From Pseudomonas fluorescens (GTDB lineage: Bacteria; Pseudomonadota; Gammaproteobacteria; Pseudomonadales; Pseudomonadaceae): a DNA stretch of 64,000 bases. This document shows, piece after piece, positions 1 through 8,865 of this stretch. Under the pieces are notes generated by a model that did no database searches, was not told the origin of the DNA, and saw only the letters and a list, made by a program, of their open reading frames with translations. A program made the position numbers and the translations under genes. The stretch's first letter is position 1. Every line of letters begins with the position of its first letter. The stretch lies in the NCBI GenBank assembly GCA_902825215.1, contig LR782234.1, positions 3,410,001-3,474,000 of the forward strand, read 5' to 3'.

Positions 1-2
1 GC

Positions 3-1436
3 TACAGCCCCGGGGTGGGGGTCGATTACTACATCTGGTCATTACAGATATCCGGGATAGGCACGTTACTCACCGGGGTCAATTTCTTCGTGACCATTCT
101 GAAGATGCGCACCGAAGGCATGACCCTGTTCAAGATGCCGGTGTTCACCTGGAACGCCCTGTGCACCTCGGTGCTGATCCTTGCAGCGTTCCCGATCCTC
201 ACCGCGACCCTGTTGATGCTCACCCTCGACCGCTATCTGGGCATGCACTTCTTCACCAACGAGGCCGGCGGCAACCCGATGATGTACGTCAACCTGATCT
301 GGGCGTGGGGTCACCCGGAGGTGTACATCCTGATTCTGCCAGCCTTCGGGATCTTTTCCGAAATTGCCGCGACCTTCAGCAGCAAGCGCCTGTTCGGTTA
401 CGTGTCGCTGGTGTGGGCGACGATCGCGATCACCATCCTGTCGTTCATCGTCTGGCTCCACCACTTTTTCACCATGGGCGCCGGGGCCAACGTCAACGCG
501 TTCTTCGGCATCATGACGATGATTATTGCGGTGCCGACCGGGGTGAAAATCTTCACCTGGCTGTTCACCATGTATCGCGGGCGGGTGCGCTTCGAAACAC
601 CGATGCTGTGGACGCTGGGCTTTATCGTCACGTTCAGCATCGGCGGCATGACCGGCGTGCTGCTGGCCGTGCCTGGCGCGGACTTCCTGTTGCACAACAG
701 CCTGTTCCTGATCGCGCACTTCCATAACGTGATCATCGGCGGCGCGGTGTTCGGCTACATGGCCGGGCTGACCTACTGGTTCCCGAAAGCCTTCGGCTTC
801 CGCCTCAACGACCGGCTCGGGCGTATCGCTTTCTGGTGCTGGCTGACCGGGTTCTACTTCGCCTTCATGCCGTCCTACGTGCTCGGTTTCATGGGCATGA
901 CCCGGCGCCTCAACCACTTCGACAACCCGGCCTGGCAACCGTGGCTGCTGCTGGAACTGGTCGGCGTCGGCATCATCCTCTGTGGCGTGTCCGCGCAGGC
1001 GCTGCAGCTGTACGTGAGCATCCGCAACCGCGCCAAATACCGCGACCTGACCGGCGACCCCTGGGATGGCCGCACGCTGGAATGGGCCACGGCTTCGCCG
1101 CCGCCGTTCTACAACTTTGCCGAGCAGCCGAAAGTCAACGATCTGGACGCTTACTGGGGCATGAAAGAGCGCGGCGTCAGCACCCTGAGCCACACCGACT
1201 ACCGCGCCATCCACATGCCACGCAACACCTCGGCCGGTCTGGTGATCAGCATTTTCGCGCTGATCTGCAGCTTCGCCTTGGTCTGGCATATCTGGTGGCT
1301 GGCGATCTTCGGCCTGGTGGCTTCGGTGGTTGCCATGGTGGTGCGCAGTTATGACGAAGACATCGACTATTTCGTCCCTGCGCAGGAAGTCGCGCGGATC
1401 GAGAAAGCGCGTCTCAAAGACCTGGCGGAGGCTTGA
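3..1436 (+). CDS. cyoB: Cytochrome bo3 ubiquinol oxidase subunit I (5' partial)
   Basis: Heme-copper core subunit of the terminal oxidase that oxidises ubiquinol, reduces oxygen to water and pumps protons across the inner membrane. The window opens inside the gene: the frame is open back to base 3, and by comparison with the E. coli protein (about 660 residues) roughly 185 N-terminal residues lie outside. Visible family motifs are WGHPEVY near base 313 (CuB histidine and the cross-linked tyrosine), the CuB pair in VWLHHFF, and HFHNVIIGG with the heme ligands. The C-terminal [18 protein letters not shown] stretch matches CyoB closely. The stop lies two bases before cyoC, so it is the upstream part of the cyo operon. 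Confidence 0.98.
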   Translation, partial: YSPGVGVDYYIWSLQISGIGTLLTGVNFFVTILKMRTEGMTLFKMPVFTWNALCTSVLILAAFPILTATLLMLTLDRYLGMHFFTNEAGGNPMMYVNLIWAWGHPEVYILILPAFGIFSEIAATFSSKRLFGYVSLVWATIAITILSFIVWLHHFFTMGAGANVNAFFGIMTMIIAVPTGVKIFTWLFTMYRGRVRFETPMLWTLGFIVTFSIGGMTGVLLAVPGADFLLHNSLFLIAHFHNVIIGGAVFGYMAGLTYWFPKAFGFRLNDRLGRIAFWCWLTGFYFAFMPSYVLGFMGMTRRLNHFDNPAWQPWLLLELVGVGIILCGVSAQALQLYVSIRNRAKYRDLTGDPWDGRTLEWATASPPPFYNFAEQPKVNDLDAYWGMKERGVSTLSHTDYRAIHMPRNTSAGLVISIFALICSFALVWHIWWLAIFGLVASVVAMVVRSYDEDIDYFVPAQEVARIEKARLKDLAEA

Positions 1437-1438
1437 TC

Positions 1439-2053
1439 ATGTCCAATATCGTTCTGGAAAAAGACATTGCTCACAGCCACGAGCAGGGCCACGAAGACGC
1501 CGGATCCATGCGGGTGTTCGGTTTCTGGATCTACCTGATGACCGACTGCATCCTCTTCGCGACGCTGTTCGCCGGCTACGCCGTGCTGCGTGACAGCGTC
1601 GCCGGGGGGCCGTCGACTGTCGATATTTTCGAGCTGCCTTACGTCCTCGCCGAAACCGCGCTGCTGCTGCTCAGCAGCATCACTTATGGCTACGCCATGC
1701 TGGCGATGAACCGCAACGACAAAGCGCATGTGCTGCGCTGGCTGGCGGTGACGTTCATGCTGGGCTGCGGCTTCATCGCGATGGAAATCAACGAATTCCA
1801 TCACCTCATCGCAGAAGGCTACGGCCCGGATCGCAGCGGTTTCCTCACCGCGTTTTTCACCCTGGTCGGCACCCACGGCGCGCACGTGCTCAGCGGCCTG
1901 GTGTGGATGGCGATTCTGATGGCGCAGGTCAGCAGTCGTGGCCTGACCAACACCAACACCACGCGCCTGAGTTGCCTGAGCCTGTTCTGGCACTTCCTCG
2001 ATGTGGTGTGGATTTGCGTGTTTACCGTGGTTTATCTGTTGGGGGTGGTGTGA
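1439..2053 (+). CDS. cyoC: Cytochrome bo3 ubiquinol oxidase subunit III
   Basis: Subunit III of the bo3 oxidase, an integral membrane protein of five helices that supports the catalytic subunit. The 204-residue product shows the expected His-rich start ([12 protein letters not shown]), [14 protein letters not shown], the [13 protein letters not shown] helix and the C-terminal [23 protein letters not shown] lies six bases upstream in frame, but the ATG at 1439 is preferred because GGCGGAGG sits about 10 bases before it and the product then starts as in relatives. One base separates its stop from cyoD. Confidence 0.97.
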   Translation: MSNIVLEKDIAHSHEQGHEDAGSMRVFGFWIYLMTDCILFATLFAGYAVLRDSVAGGPSTVDIFELPYVLAETALLLLSSITYGYAMLAMNRNDKAHVLRWLAVTFMLGCGFIAMEINEFHHLIAEGYGPDRSGFLTAFFTLVGTHGAHVLSGLVWMAILMAQVSSRGLTNTNTTRLSCLSLFWHFLDVVWICVFTVVYLLGVV

Positions 2054-2054
2054 C

Positions 2055-2393
2055 ATGTATAACCAAAGTCAGGTTCACAGCAGTGCCGGGACCAGCCACG
2101 GCAGCAGCCGTTCGTACATGGTCGGCTTCATTATTTCGGTGGTGCTCACCGTAATTCCGTTCGGTCTGGTGATGTTTCCAACCTTGCCGCGCAACATCAC
2201 CGCGTGGGTGGTGGTGGCGCTCGGCGTGGTGCAGGTTTTCGCCCACCTCAAATACTTCCTCCATCTGGACACGGCCTCGGAACAGCGCTGGAACCTGATT
2301 GCGCTGATCTTTTCCGCCGTCATCATTCTTCTGCTGGTTGGGCTTTCGCTATGGATCATGGACAGCATTCACCACAACATGCTGGCGCACTGA
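2055..2393 (+). CDS. cyoD: Cytochrome bo3 ubiquinol oxidase subunit IV
   Basis: Small subunit IV of the bo3 oxidase, thought to help assembly of the CuB site. The 112-residue product has a hydrophilic N-terminus followed by three membrane helices: YMVGFIISVVLTVIPFGLVM, WVVVALGVVQVFAHLKYFLH and LIALIFSAVIILLLVGLSLW. The HLKYFLHLD motif is typical of CyoD. The start at 2055 follows the cyoC stop by one base, and translation is probably coupled. The 3' end overlaps the likely cyoE start by 43 bases. Confidence 0.96.
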   Translation: MYNQSQVHSSAGTSHGSSRSYMVGFIISVVLTVIPFGLVMFPTLPRNITAWVVVALGVVQVFAHLKYFLHLDTASEQRWNLIALIFSAVIILLLVGLSLWIMDSIHHNMLAH

Positions 2394-3268
2394 GGCAATG
2401 GAGGGTACCGCTCAACGTCGGCATTGAACTGACCAAACCGGGGATCATCTTCGGCAATCTGGCGTCGGTGCTCGGTGGTTACCTGCTCGCGGCGGCCGGC
2501 CGGCCTTTGTCGCTCGCGCATCTGGCGGCCACCGTGTTCGGTACCGCGTTGATCATTGCTTGCGGTTGCGTGATCAATAACTGCGTCGATCGCGATATCG
2601 ACCGGCGCATGGTCCGCACCTGTCATCGGGCGCTGGCGATCCGGGCGGTGTCGGTGCCGGCAGCACTGACTTACGCGGGTGTACTGGGATTGCTCGGTTT
2701 TGCTTTGCTCTGGCGCGGCACCACGCCGCTGGCCTGCGCACTGGCGGCGATCGGCTTGTTCATTTATGCAGGCGTTTATACCTGTCTGATGAAGCGCAGC
2801 TCGCACTGGGGCACGCTGGTCGGCAGCCTGTCCGGCGCCATGCCACCGGTGATCGGCTATGGCGCGGTGACCGGCAATTTCGACGCCACTGCGCTGCTGC
2901 TGGTCATCGTATTTTGCTGCTGGCAAATGCCGCATTCCCATGCGATTACCGTCATGCGCCACGAAGATTTCCGCGCTGCCGGCCTGCCAACCCTGACGCT
3001 GAGTCAGGCGCGGCGCGAGATCGTTTTGTACATGCTGGCGTTCCTCATCAGCGCGGCTGTGCTGGGCTGGGTGGCGAATCTCAACGTGTCGTATCCGCTG
3101 GTCATTATCGGTCTGGGTGGCTACTGGTTTTATGTCGCTCTGCGACGAATCAGCCGGCGCACATCGAAAGCCTGGGCACGACGGCTTTTTGTGGTGTCGA
3201 TCCTGCTGATTCTGGCGCTGAATCTGTCGTTGGCGCTGAACGCGGTGCTGCCATCGTTCAACGTTTAG
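2351..3268 (+). CDS. cyoE: Protoheme IX farnesyltransferase (heme o synthase)
   Basis: UbiA-family membrane prenyltransferase that attaches a farnesyl group to heme b to make the heme o needed by the bo3 oxidase. The core motifs are present: LTKPGIIFGN near the start, NNCVDRDIDRRM (first Asp-rich site), GTLVGSLSGAMPPVIGY and WQMPHSHAI, with about eight hydrophobic segments. The sequence is rather divergent from the common Pseudomonas CyoE: the usual RTKNR after the Asp motif reads RTCHRALA here. The ATG at 2351 is the only in-frame ATG near the conserved region, so the gene overlaps cyoD. A non-ATG start closer to 2400 cannot be excluded. Length is about 305 residues, normal for the family. 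Confidence 0.93.
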   Translation: MDHGQHSPQHAGALRQWRVPLNVGIELTKPGIIFGNLASVLGGYLLAAAGRPLSLAHLAATVFGTALIIACGCVINNCVDRDIDRRMVRTCHRALAIRAVSVPAALTYAGVLGLLGFALLWRGTTPLACALAAIGLFIYAGVYTCLMKRSSHWGTLVGSLSGAMPPVIGYGAVTGNFDATALLLVIVFCCWQMPHSHAITVMRHEDFRAAGLPTLTLSQARREIVLYMLAFLISAAVLGWVANLNVSYPLVIIGLGGYWFYVALRRISRRTSKAWARRLFVVSILLILALNLSLALNAVLPSFNV

Positions 3269-3379
3269 CCAGATTTTCTCGACCGCTCATCGGCCCTGAG
3301 GAAATCCGTTCAAACCCTGCCGCGCTGCCGGTTATCAGATTTTATGAACGCAACAACCATCAGCAACCGGGAGGACACC

Positions 3380-3640
3380 ATGGCTAACGACACCTCAACA
3401 TCGCAGTGTGCCTGCTCTGGATGCACCTGCAGCTGCAGTGCTGACAACGCCGTTGAACGCGACGGCAAACGCTATTGCAGCCAGGCTTGCGCCGATCTTC
3501 ACCCCAATGGCCAGCCCTGCCCGTCGAGCAGTTGCCACTGCGAGCAGAATCAGGGGCACAGTGAGCGCAACGTCAGTGATTCAAAACTGGACGAAGCGGT
3601 GGAAGAAACCTTCCCCGCCAGCGACCCGATTTCACCGTAA
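3380..3640 (+). CDS. Pseudomonas-type metallothionein
   Basis: Small Cys-rich protein that binds Zn, Cd or Cu in the cytoplasm, like Pseudomonas PmtA/BmtA. The 86-residue product carries Cys pairs and clusters (CACSGCTCSCS, YCSQAC, CPSSSCHC), the sequence VERDGKRYCSQAC that resembles the zinc-finger part of the family, and the typical C-terminal tail LDEAVEETFPASDPISP. An in-frame ATG lies 36 bases upstream (3344), but GGAGG about six bases before 3380 and the family start support the shorter form. It lies about 110 bases after cyoE and is probably transcribed separately. Confidence 0.93.
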   Translation: MANDTSTSQCACSGCTCSCSADNAVERDGKRYCSQACADLHPNGQPCPSSSCHCEQNQGHSERNVSDSKLDEAVEETFPASDPISP

Positions 3641-3679
3641 CGCGCACACCCTGATTTTTACCCCGCTGGAGAGATTGAT

Positions 3680-3922
3680 ATGGACGAGGAAACCATCCGC
3701 AAAACCGCCTATCGCCTTTGGGAAGAGCAAGGCCGGCCGCACGGGCAGGATTTCGATCACTGGTTCCAGGCCCGCGCCGAACTCGATGCGTTCGACTCCG
3801 ACGGCTTGCCCGGCTCGGTCGCCAGCAGCGTAGCGCCACCGGCACCTCGAAAAAAAAGCAAAGACGCGCCCGCCACCACGGCGAGCAAAACCCGCAAGAA
3901 AACCCCAGCCGCAGCGAAATGA
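3680..3922 (+). CDS. DUF2934 family small protein
   Basis: An 80-residue protein of unknown function. Its first half, IRKTAYRLWEEQGRPHG followed by QDFDHWFQARAEL, matches the DUF2934 pattern (short helical domain common in proteobacteria, function not established). The second half is a low-complexity Lys/Ala/Thr/Pro tail (KKSKDAPATTASK), like histone-type basic tails, which suggests nucleic acid or acidic-partner contact, but this is inference. GGAGAGATTGAT precedes the ATG. It sits 40 bases downstream of the metallothionein gene on the same strand. Confidence 0.85.
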   Translation: MDEETIRKTAYRLWEEQGRPHGQDFDHWFQARAELDAFDSDGLPGSVASSVAPPAPRKKSKDAPATTASKTRKKTPAAAK

Positions 3923-3964
3923 CCCTCACGATGCCGTCGCCAATCATGCTCGGGCGCTGAAACA

Positions 3965-5140
3965 ATGCAGCGCAGCGCTAACCTGGTGGCGGCAGCTTTC
4001 GCCCTCACCGCGTTGTCCTATGGCCTGGCACGGTTTGCCTACGGCCTGCTGCTGCCGCAGATCCGTCAGGAGCTGGCGCTCAGCGTCTCGGCGGCCGGAT
4101 GGATCGGCGGCAGCGCCTTCGCGGCCTATTGCGTGGGCATCGTGGCGACATTCATCAGTAACGGCAAACTCAGCCCAAGGGCGCTCACGGTGCTTGCCGG
4201 TGCGGCCGCTGCGCTCGGCATGGGCTTGATCGTCTTCGCCCAATCGGGCCTGGCGCTGGGCTGTGGCGTGGCCCTCGCTGGGTTGAGTACCGGCCTGACT
4301 TCACCACCGCTGGCCAGCGCGGTGGCGGCCCGCATTGCCGAGGCGCAGCGCGTGCGGGCCAACGGCTTCATCAATGCCGGCACCGCCGCCGGCATCGTTT
4401 TTTCCGGTTTGGCCGTGGTTGTCGCCGCAGGGCAGTGGCGGCAGTTGTATGCACTGTTCGCCATGATGGGGGTCGGCATTACGCTGTGGCTTTGGTTTGC
4501 CGTACCGCGCCAAGTCGAGGACACCACCGCCGGCGACTTCTCATTGACCCTGCTGCGCCGCCCCGGTGTGTTGCCGCTGTGTTGCAGCGCCTTTCTGATG
4601 GGGCTGGCGAGCACCGCCATCTGGACGTTCGGCGCCGACATTCTGCGCGCTGAAGCCGGTTTCTCCGATCGGTCGATTGCCTGGGCGTGGATATTGCTCG
4701 GCGCGGCGGGCATCAGTGGCTGCACCACCGGCGTGCTGACCGATCGTTTTGGTGTTGCGCGCATGCACCGATTGGCCCTCGCCGGAATCGCGGCCGGCAC
4801 GCTGGGCTTGGCAGCGGCGTCGGTTTCAGCGGTTTATGGACTCGCGGCGATGTGTCTGTTTGGCGCGGCTTATATCGTCTCGTCCGGTGTGTATCTGATT
4901 CAGGGGATCAACCTGTTTCCGGATCGTCCCGATCTGGGGCTGGGCATTCCCTTTTTGGTCCTGGCGCTGGGACAAACCGCCGGCACGCCGCTGTTTGGCG
5001 CGGTGCTGGAGAATGCCGGGGCGATCGTCGCCCTGTGCACGTTTGCCCTGGCTGCCGGCGTGGCGATGCTGCCGAAAGCGAGCGCCGCCGGGCATCCAGT
5101 CAAGCCGCCGGTTGGAGAATCTCCAGCAGAAAATCGATGA
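3965..5140 (+). CDS. MFS transporter, YbfB/YjiJ-like
   Basis: A 391-residue major facilitator with about 12 hydrophobic helices. The start ALTALSYGLARFAYGLLLPQ followed by an RQEL segment is characteristic of the YbfB/YjiJ-type MFS group. The substrate cannot be read from sequence. The loop between helices 2 and 3 is a weak version of the MFS motif A. The last 41 bases overlap the 3' end of the convergent LysR gene, so the C-terminal tail and the regulator tail are encoded on opposite strands of the same DNA. No obvious promoter is seen in the 42 bases before it, so it may be read from the DUF2934 transcript. Confidence 0.88.
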   Translation: MQRSANLVAAAFALTALSYGLARFAYGLLLPQIRQELALSVSAAGWIGGSAFAAYCVGIVATFISNGKLSPRALTVLAGAAAALGMGLIVFAQSGLALGCGVALAGLSTGLTSPPLASAVAARIAEAQRVRANGFINAGTAAGIVFSGLAVVVAAGQWRQLYALFAMMGVGITLWLWFAVPRQVEDTTAGDFSLTLLRRPGVLPLCCSAFLMGLASTAIWTFGADILRAEAGFSDRSIAWAWILLGAAGISGCTTGVLTDRFGVARMHRLALAGIAAGTLGLAAASVSAVYGLAAMCLFGAAYIVSSGVYLIQGINLFPDRPDLGLGIPFLVLALGQTAGTPLFGAVLENAGAIVALCTFALAAGVAMLPKASAAGHPVKPPVGESPAENR

Positions 5141-6005
5141 ACACGTTGATCCGGCTCGAACCGCGGTGGTTGGGCAGGTACAGCGCGTTGATGCAGCTGC
5201 TGGCAGTGCCGGGATTGACCTGATATTGCTCGAGCACGCGCACCAGGCGCCCGGCGGCAACATCGTCGCGTACCAGCCAGTCGGCCAGCAGCGTCACCCC
5301 GCCGCCATCGATCGCGGCTTCGCGAAGGATGTCGGCATTGTTGCTTTGCAGGCGCCCATGCACGTTGAGCTGGATGGTTTCGTCGTCGCCCTGAAAGGTC
5401 CAGTGCTGGTGCGTGCCGGCGTAATCGAAGCGCAGGCATTGATGGTCGAGCAGGTCGCGCGGATGGCACAGCTCGGCACTGTGCGCCAGATACTCGGGGC
5501 TGGCGACGACCCAGCGCTGGAACTGCCCGACGCGCTTGCTGACGATGTCCTCGCTGACGACCGAGGAGCCGAGGCGCACCGACACGTCGATCTGTTCGCT
5601 GAGCAGATCGCTGACCTGATCACTCAGCGACAGGCTGATTTCCAGGCCCGGATGGCGCGCCAGCAAGCGGCTCAGATGCGGCGCGATGAGGCGCCGGCCG
5701 AACTCTACCGGCACGCTGATGCGCAGCCGCCCTTGCGCCTCGCTGCCACGGTCGGCAACCACCGCGTCGGCTTCGTCGATCGCGTCGAGAATCGCCACGG
5801 CCTTGTCGAAGTAAGTCTGCCCGGCCACCGTCACGCTGGTGTTGCGCGTAGTGCGATTGAGCAGGCTCGCGCCCAGTTCATGTTCCAGACCCGCCACCTG
5901 CCGGGTCACCGAAGACGTCGAGATCCCGAGTTTGCGCGCCGCCGAGGAATAGCCCCCGCAGCGCACGGTTTCGACAAACATCTTCAAGGCCAGCAACTTG
6001 TCCAT
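5100..6005 (-). CDS. LysR-family transcriptional regulator
   Basis: A 301-residue LysR regulator: N-terminal winged helix-turn-helix (residues 1-60, with MDKLLALKMFVETVRCGGYS and AARKLGISTSSVTRQVAGLE), then the two-lobed periplasmic-binding-protein-like effector domain. The start at 6005 matches the usual LysR beginning. The frame continues upstream to an ATG at 6107 that overlaps the stop of the MFS gene by eight bases, so a longer, translationally coupled form is possible. It is downstream of and probably cotranscribed with the MFS gene. Its target may be that gene and the divergent molybdenum hydroxylase operon, but this is inference from position only. Confidence 0.9.
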   Translation of the reverse strand: MDKLLALKMFVETVRCGGYSSAARKLGISTSSVTRQVAGLEHELGASLLNRTTRNTSVTVAGQTYFDKAVAILDAIDEADAVVADRGSEAQGRLRISVPVEFGRRLIAPHLSRLLARHPGLEISLSLSDQVSDLLSEQIDVSVRLGSSVVSEDIVSKRVGQFQRWVVASPEYLAHSAELCHPRDLLDHQCLRFDYAGTHQHWTFQGDDETIQLNVHGRLQSNNADILREAAIDGGGVTLLADWLVRDDVAAGRLVRVLEQYQVNPGTASSCINALYLPNHRGSSRINVFIDFLLEILQPAA

Positions 6006-6099
6006 CAGCGGGGTCCGGTCGGAAAGCAACGGCGCTGATTGTGCATCACCGTGCGCTTGCCGTCTTGTATTGCCGTGCTTGGCTGCAGAGGCCGCGTAC

Positions 6100-7299
6100 T
6101 CACTCATCGGCTTTGTGGCTCAGGAACAACCCCAGCGCCAGGGCCGGCAACAGCGCTACCGCAACCGCCGAAAGGTTCCAGCCGAAGTGCTCATAGAGCG
6201 GGCTGGCGACCAGCGAACCGAGGGCGCCGCCAACGAAAATGCTGGTCATGTACACCGCATTGAGGCGCGCGCGGCTGTGCGGGTCGATCGCGTAAACCTC
6301 ACGCTGGCCAAGCACCAGGTTCAATTGCACGGCAAAATCCAGCAGCACCGCACACACCACCAGCCACCAGTAACCGCTGCCCGGCAGCGCCGCGATCAGC
6401 AGCGAAACCGGGGCCAACAGCAACGCCACCAGCGTGCCGCGCCGTGCATGCCCGGCATCGGCGAGGCGCCCGGCTATCGGTGCAGCAATCGCCCCGACCG
6501 CGCCAACCAATGCGAAGATTGCCACTTGCGCCTGACTGAAGCCGTGATGGCGCATCAGTTCAATCGGCGCCAGGGTCCAGAACAGGCTGAAACTGGCAAA
6601 CAGCAGCCCTTGATACAGCGAACGCTGACGCAACAGCGCATGCTGGCGCGCCAAGGCAAATACCGAACCGATCAACGCCGTGTACGTGGCTTTATGGCTC
6701 GGCACACGGCGTGGCAGCGCAACGGCGGTGATCAGCGCAATGACCGCCATCAACCCGGCAGCGCTGAAAAACACCCCGCGCCAGCCGAACACTTCGACCA
6801 ACAGGCTCGACAGTGGCCGCGACAACAGAATCCCCAGCAGCAGACCACTCATGATGTTGCCAACCACCCTTCCGCGCGTGGCTTCAGGCGCCAGATGCGC
6901 GGCCAGCGGCACGAGGATCTGCACCGCCACCGACGTCAGGCCGATCAGCAGGGAAAACACCAGGAACAACGACGGCGAATGGGTCAGCCCCGCGCACAAC
7001 AGCGTGACACTCGCGGCGAGCGTGAAACCGACCACCAGACGGCGGTTTTCCATCAGGTCGGCCAGCGGCACCAGCAACAGCAGGCCCAAGGCATAACCGA
7101 ACTGGGTCAGCGAGACGATCAGGCTGGCATTCGCGCTGGAAAGGCCGATCTGCGGCGCGATCAACTCGACGATGGGCTGCGCGTAATAAAGGTTGGCCAC
7201 GACCGCGCCGCAGCAGAATGCGAGGAACGCGATCATCAGGCCGGAGAGTGAAGCGGGTTGCTCGGCCTTGGCCGTAGCGGCGGGATTGCCAGTGAGCAT
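6100..7299 (-). CDS. MFS transporter, drug/solute efflux type
   Basis: A 399-residue 12-helix major facilitator. The motif NLYYAQPIVELIAPQIGLS near residue 40 and the following LTQFGYALGLLLLVPLADL (motif A region) place it in the bacterial group that contains YgaY- and YnfM-like exporters. Substrate unknown. A GAGGTG ribosome-binding site lies about six bases before the ATG at 7299. It is divergent from the cytochrome/2Fe-2S/Moco operon across about 235 bases that hold several GCGCAA-type half sites. It may export a substrate or product of that enzyme (inference). Confidence 0.88.
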   Translation of the reverse strand: MLTGNPAATAKAEQPASLSGLMIAFLAFCCGAVVANLYYAQPIVELIAPQIGLSSANASLIVSLTQFGYALGLLLLVPLADLMENRRLVVGFTLAASVTLLCAGLTHSPSLFLVFSLLIGLTSVAVQILVPLAAHLAPEATRGRVVGNIMSGLLLGILLSRPLSSLLVEVFGWRGVFFSAAGLMAVIALITAVALPRRVPSHKATYTALIGSVFALARQHALLRQRSLYQGLLFASFSLFWTLAPIELMRHHGFSQAQVAIFALVGAVGAIAAPIAGRLADAGHARRGTLVALLLAPVSLLIAALPGSGYWWLVVCAVLLDFAVQLNLVLGQREVYAIDPHSRARLNAVYMTSIFVGGALGSLVASPLYEHFGWNLSAVAVALLPALALGLFLSHKADE

Positions 7300-7395
7300 G
7301 GTGACACCTCATTGCGTCTGGAAAAGGTGAGCCAAGGCTACGGCCAGCACCGGGCCGCGAGAATCACTGCGCCGGGCAACGCAGTGATGCGTGTG

Positions 7396-7448
7396 GCGCA
7401 ACGGCCCACGGCGTTGCTTGTGACGCAACGCGCTGTTGCGCCAAGCGC
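7396..7448. promoter_or_regulatory. Candidate operator cluster in divergent promoter region
   Basis: Within 53 bases lie a GCGCAA site (7396-7401), an inverted repeat CGTTGC-N7-GCAACG (7412-7430) and GTTGCGCCAAGCGC (7435-7448). The last motif recurs with one mismatch at 11603-11616 in front of the Old Yellow Enzyme gene, where it forms the perfect palindrome TTGCGC-CGA-GCGCAA. The position between a LysR-linked transporter and the molybdenum hydroxylase operon suits a regulator binding region. No protein can be assigned from sequence alone. Confidence 0.45.
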
Positions 7449-7534
7449 GGATTCTGCGCCGCGCGAGTGTTCTCTAGGCTTTGTCCGAGGCGCAAACGTC
7501 GGCGCCCTTCCCCGGTCGCCACAAGGAGCTTCGC

Positions 7535-7591
7535 ATGACTCGCCATTCCCTCCCCCCGCTGTTGTGCCCTGTGCCGGGGCCACGCAAATGA
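7535..7591 (+). CDS. Possible 18-codon leader ORF before cytochrome gene
   Basis: A short frame (MTRHSLPPLLCPVPGPRK) begins at an ATG preceded by AAGGAG at ideal spacing and ends with TGA overlapping the ATG of the cytochrome gene (ATGA). The cytochrome ATG itself has no good ribosome-binding site, so its translation could depend on coupling to this leader. Alternatively, a run of six or more C near 7553-7558 could hide a length change: one base more or fewer would fuse the leader to the cytochrome frame and add an N-terminal extension. Which reading is right cannot be decided here. Confidence 0.45.
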   Translation: MTRHSLPPLLCPVPGPRK

Positions 7592-8865
7592 ACCTGCCTT
7601 GGCTGAAATCCCGCACCTTCTGGATTGCCGTTGCGCTGCTGGCTGCGGTGGCTCTGATTGCGGCCGTGCTGTTGATGTGGCGCCCGGCGATAGCGCCGAT
7701 CGAGCGCCCTCCGATATTCGATACGGCGCAGATCCACCGCGGTGCGCGGGTCGTTGAAGCCGGCGATTGCGCGGTCTGCCATACCCGCCCCGGCGGTGAA
7801 TATCTGGCCGGTGGACTGCCACTGGTGACGCCGTTCGGCACCTTGTACAGCACCAACATCACCCCGGACGCGCAGACCGGCATTGGCCAATGGTCGCTGC
7901 CGGCCTTCGAACGGGCGATGCGCCAGGGCATAGCGCGTGACGGGCATTTTCTCTACCCGGCGTTTCCCTACGTGCACTACCGGCGCATGAGCGCCGAGGA
8001 CATCGCCGATGCCTATGCGTACCTGATGAGCGGCCCCGCTGTGCAGGCGCCGGCGCGGCAGAACCAGATGAATTTCCCGATGAACATTCGTCCGTTGGTG
8101 TCGTTCTGGAACCTGCTGTTTCTCCACGGCGAACCGCTGACGCCACTGGCCGAACGCAGCGCGGCGTGGAACCGCGGACGTTATCTGGTCGACGGACCGG
8201 GACATTGCGCCGGCTGTCATTCGCCGCTGAACCTGATCGGCGCGGAAAAATCCTCCGAGTACCTGCACGGCGGCAGCGTCGACGGCTGGGACGCCCCGGC
8301 GCTGGTCGGTCTGGGGCAACGGGCGAATCCGTGGAACCGCGAGCAGTTGGTTGATTATTTGCGTGCCGACGTGGTCGCCGGGCACGGTACTCCGGCTGGC
8401 CCGATGCGCCCGGTCAGCCTGAGTCTGGCGCGTCTGCCGGCCAGCGAAGCCGATGCGATTGCCGAGTATCTGCTGAGCCTGGAGCAGCCGCCGACGGTTA
8501 CCGAAACCACGGCGCCAACGCCGGTCGACCCCGCCTCCACTGCCCAAGGCGCGCTGCTGTTTACCAGTGCCTGCGCCGGCTGCCATGGTCGCGCCGCGCC
8601 GATGCGCGAGATCGACGGGCGCCCGCCGCTGGACAGCACCTCGGCGCTGCACGCGGCCAGCTCGCGCAATTTCCTCAAGACCGTACTCGAAGGGCTGCCG
8701 GCAGCGCCCGGTGCACCCGGACCGCAAATGCCGGGGTTCGCCGGCAGCCTCGACAACCGCCAACTCGCCGCACTGGCTGCGTATCTGCGCCAGCAGGCGC
8801 GCCCCGACCAGCCCTGGGCAGACCTCTCTTCCACTATTGAAGCGTTACGTCAGGAGGCCAAATGA
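7588..8865 (+). CDS. Membrane-anchored tri-heme cytochrome c subunit
   Basis: A 425-residue c-type cytochrome that probably passes electrons from the downstream molybdenum hydroxylase to the respiratory chain. It has an N-terminal membrane anchor (residues 11-30) and three CXXCH heme sites: CAVCH at residues 61-65, CAGCH near 206 and CAGCH near 329, each in its own cytochrome domain. This is the architecture of the alcohol/aldehyde/gluconate dehydrogenase cytochrome subunits. The ATG overlaps the stop of an 18-codon leader. The 3' end overlaps the 2Fe-2S subunit gene (ATGA), so the three subunits form an operon. Confidence 0.92.
   Translation: MNLPWLKSRTFWIAVALLAAVALIAAVLLMWRPAIAPIERPPIFDTAQIHRGARVVEAGDCAVCHTRPGGEYLAGGLPLVTPFGTLYSTNITPDAQTGIGQWSLPAFERAMRQGIARDGHFLYPAFPYVHYRRMSAEDIADAYAYLMSGPAVQAPARQNQMNFPMNIRPLVSFWNLLFLHGEPLTPLAERSAAWNRGRYLVDGPGHCAGCHSPLNLIGAEKSSEYLHGGSVDGWDAPALVGLGQRANPWNREQLVDYLRADVVAGHGTPAGPMRPVSLSLARLPASEADAIAEYLLSLEQPPTVTETTAPTPVDPASTAQGALLFTSACAGCHGRAAPMREIDGRPPLDSTSALHAASSRNFLKTVLEGLPAAPGAPGPQMPGFAGSLDNRQLAALAAYLRQQARPDQPWADLSSTIEALRQEAK

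Noticed and set aside
66..1289. Long open frame antisense to cyoB (407 codons)
   Set aside because: High-GC shadow frame with His/Gln/Arg-rich, unstructured translation, no ribosome-binding site, opposite a highly conserved gene. The same applies to long antisense frames at 9161-11557, 16870-19944, 33723-35981 and 47303-49072.
4024..4040. TGGCACGGTTTGCC resembling a sigma-54 promoter
   Set aside because: It lies inside the MFS coding sequence and the spacing to the GC element is wrong.
7258..7587. Extended start for the cytochrome gene at 7258
   Set aside because: The extra 110 residues lie over the divergent promoter region, have no signal sequence and no homology; the membrane anchor starts right after the ATG at 7588.
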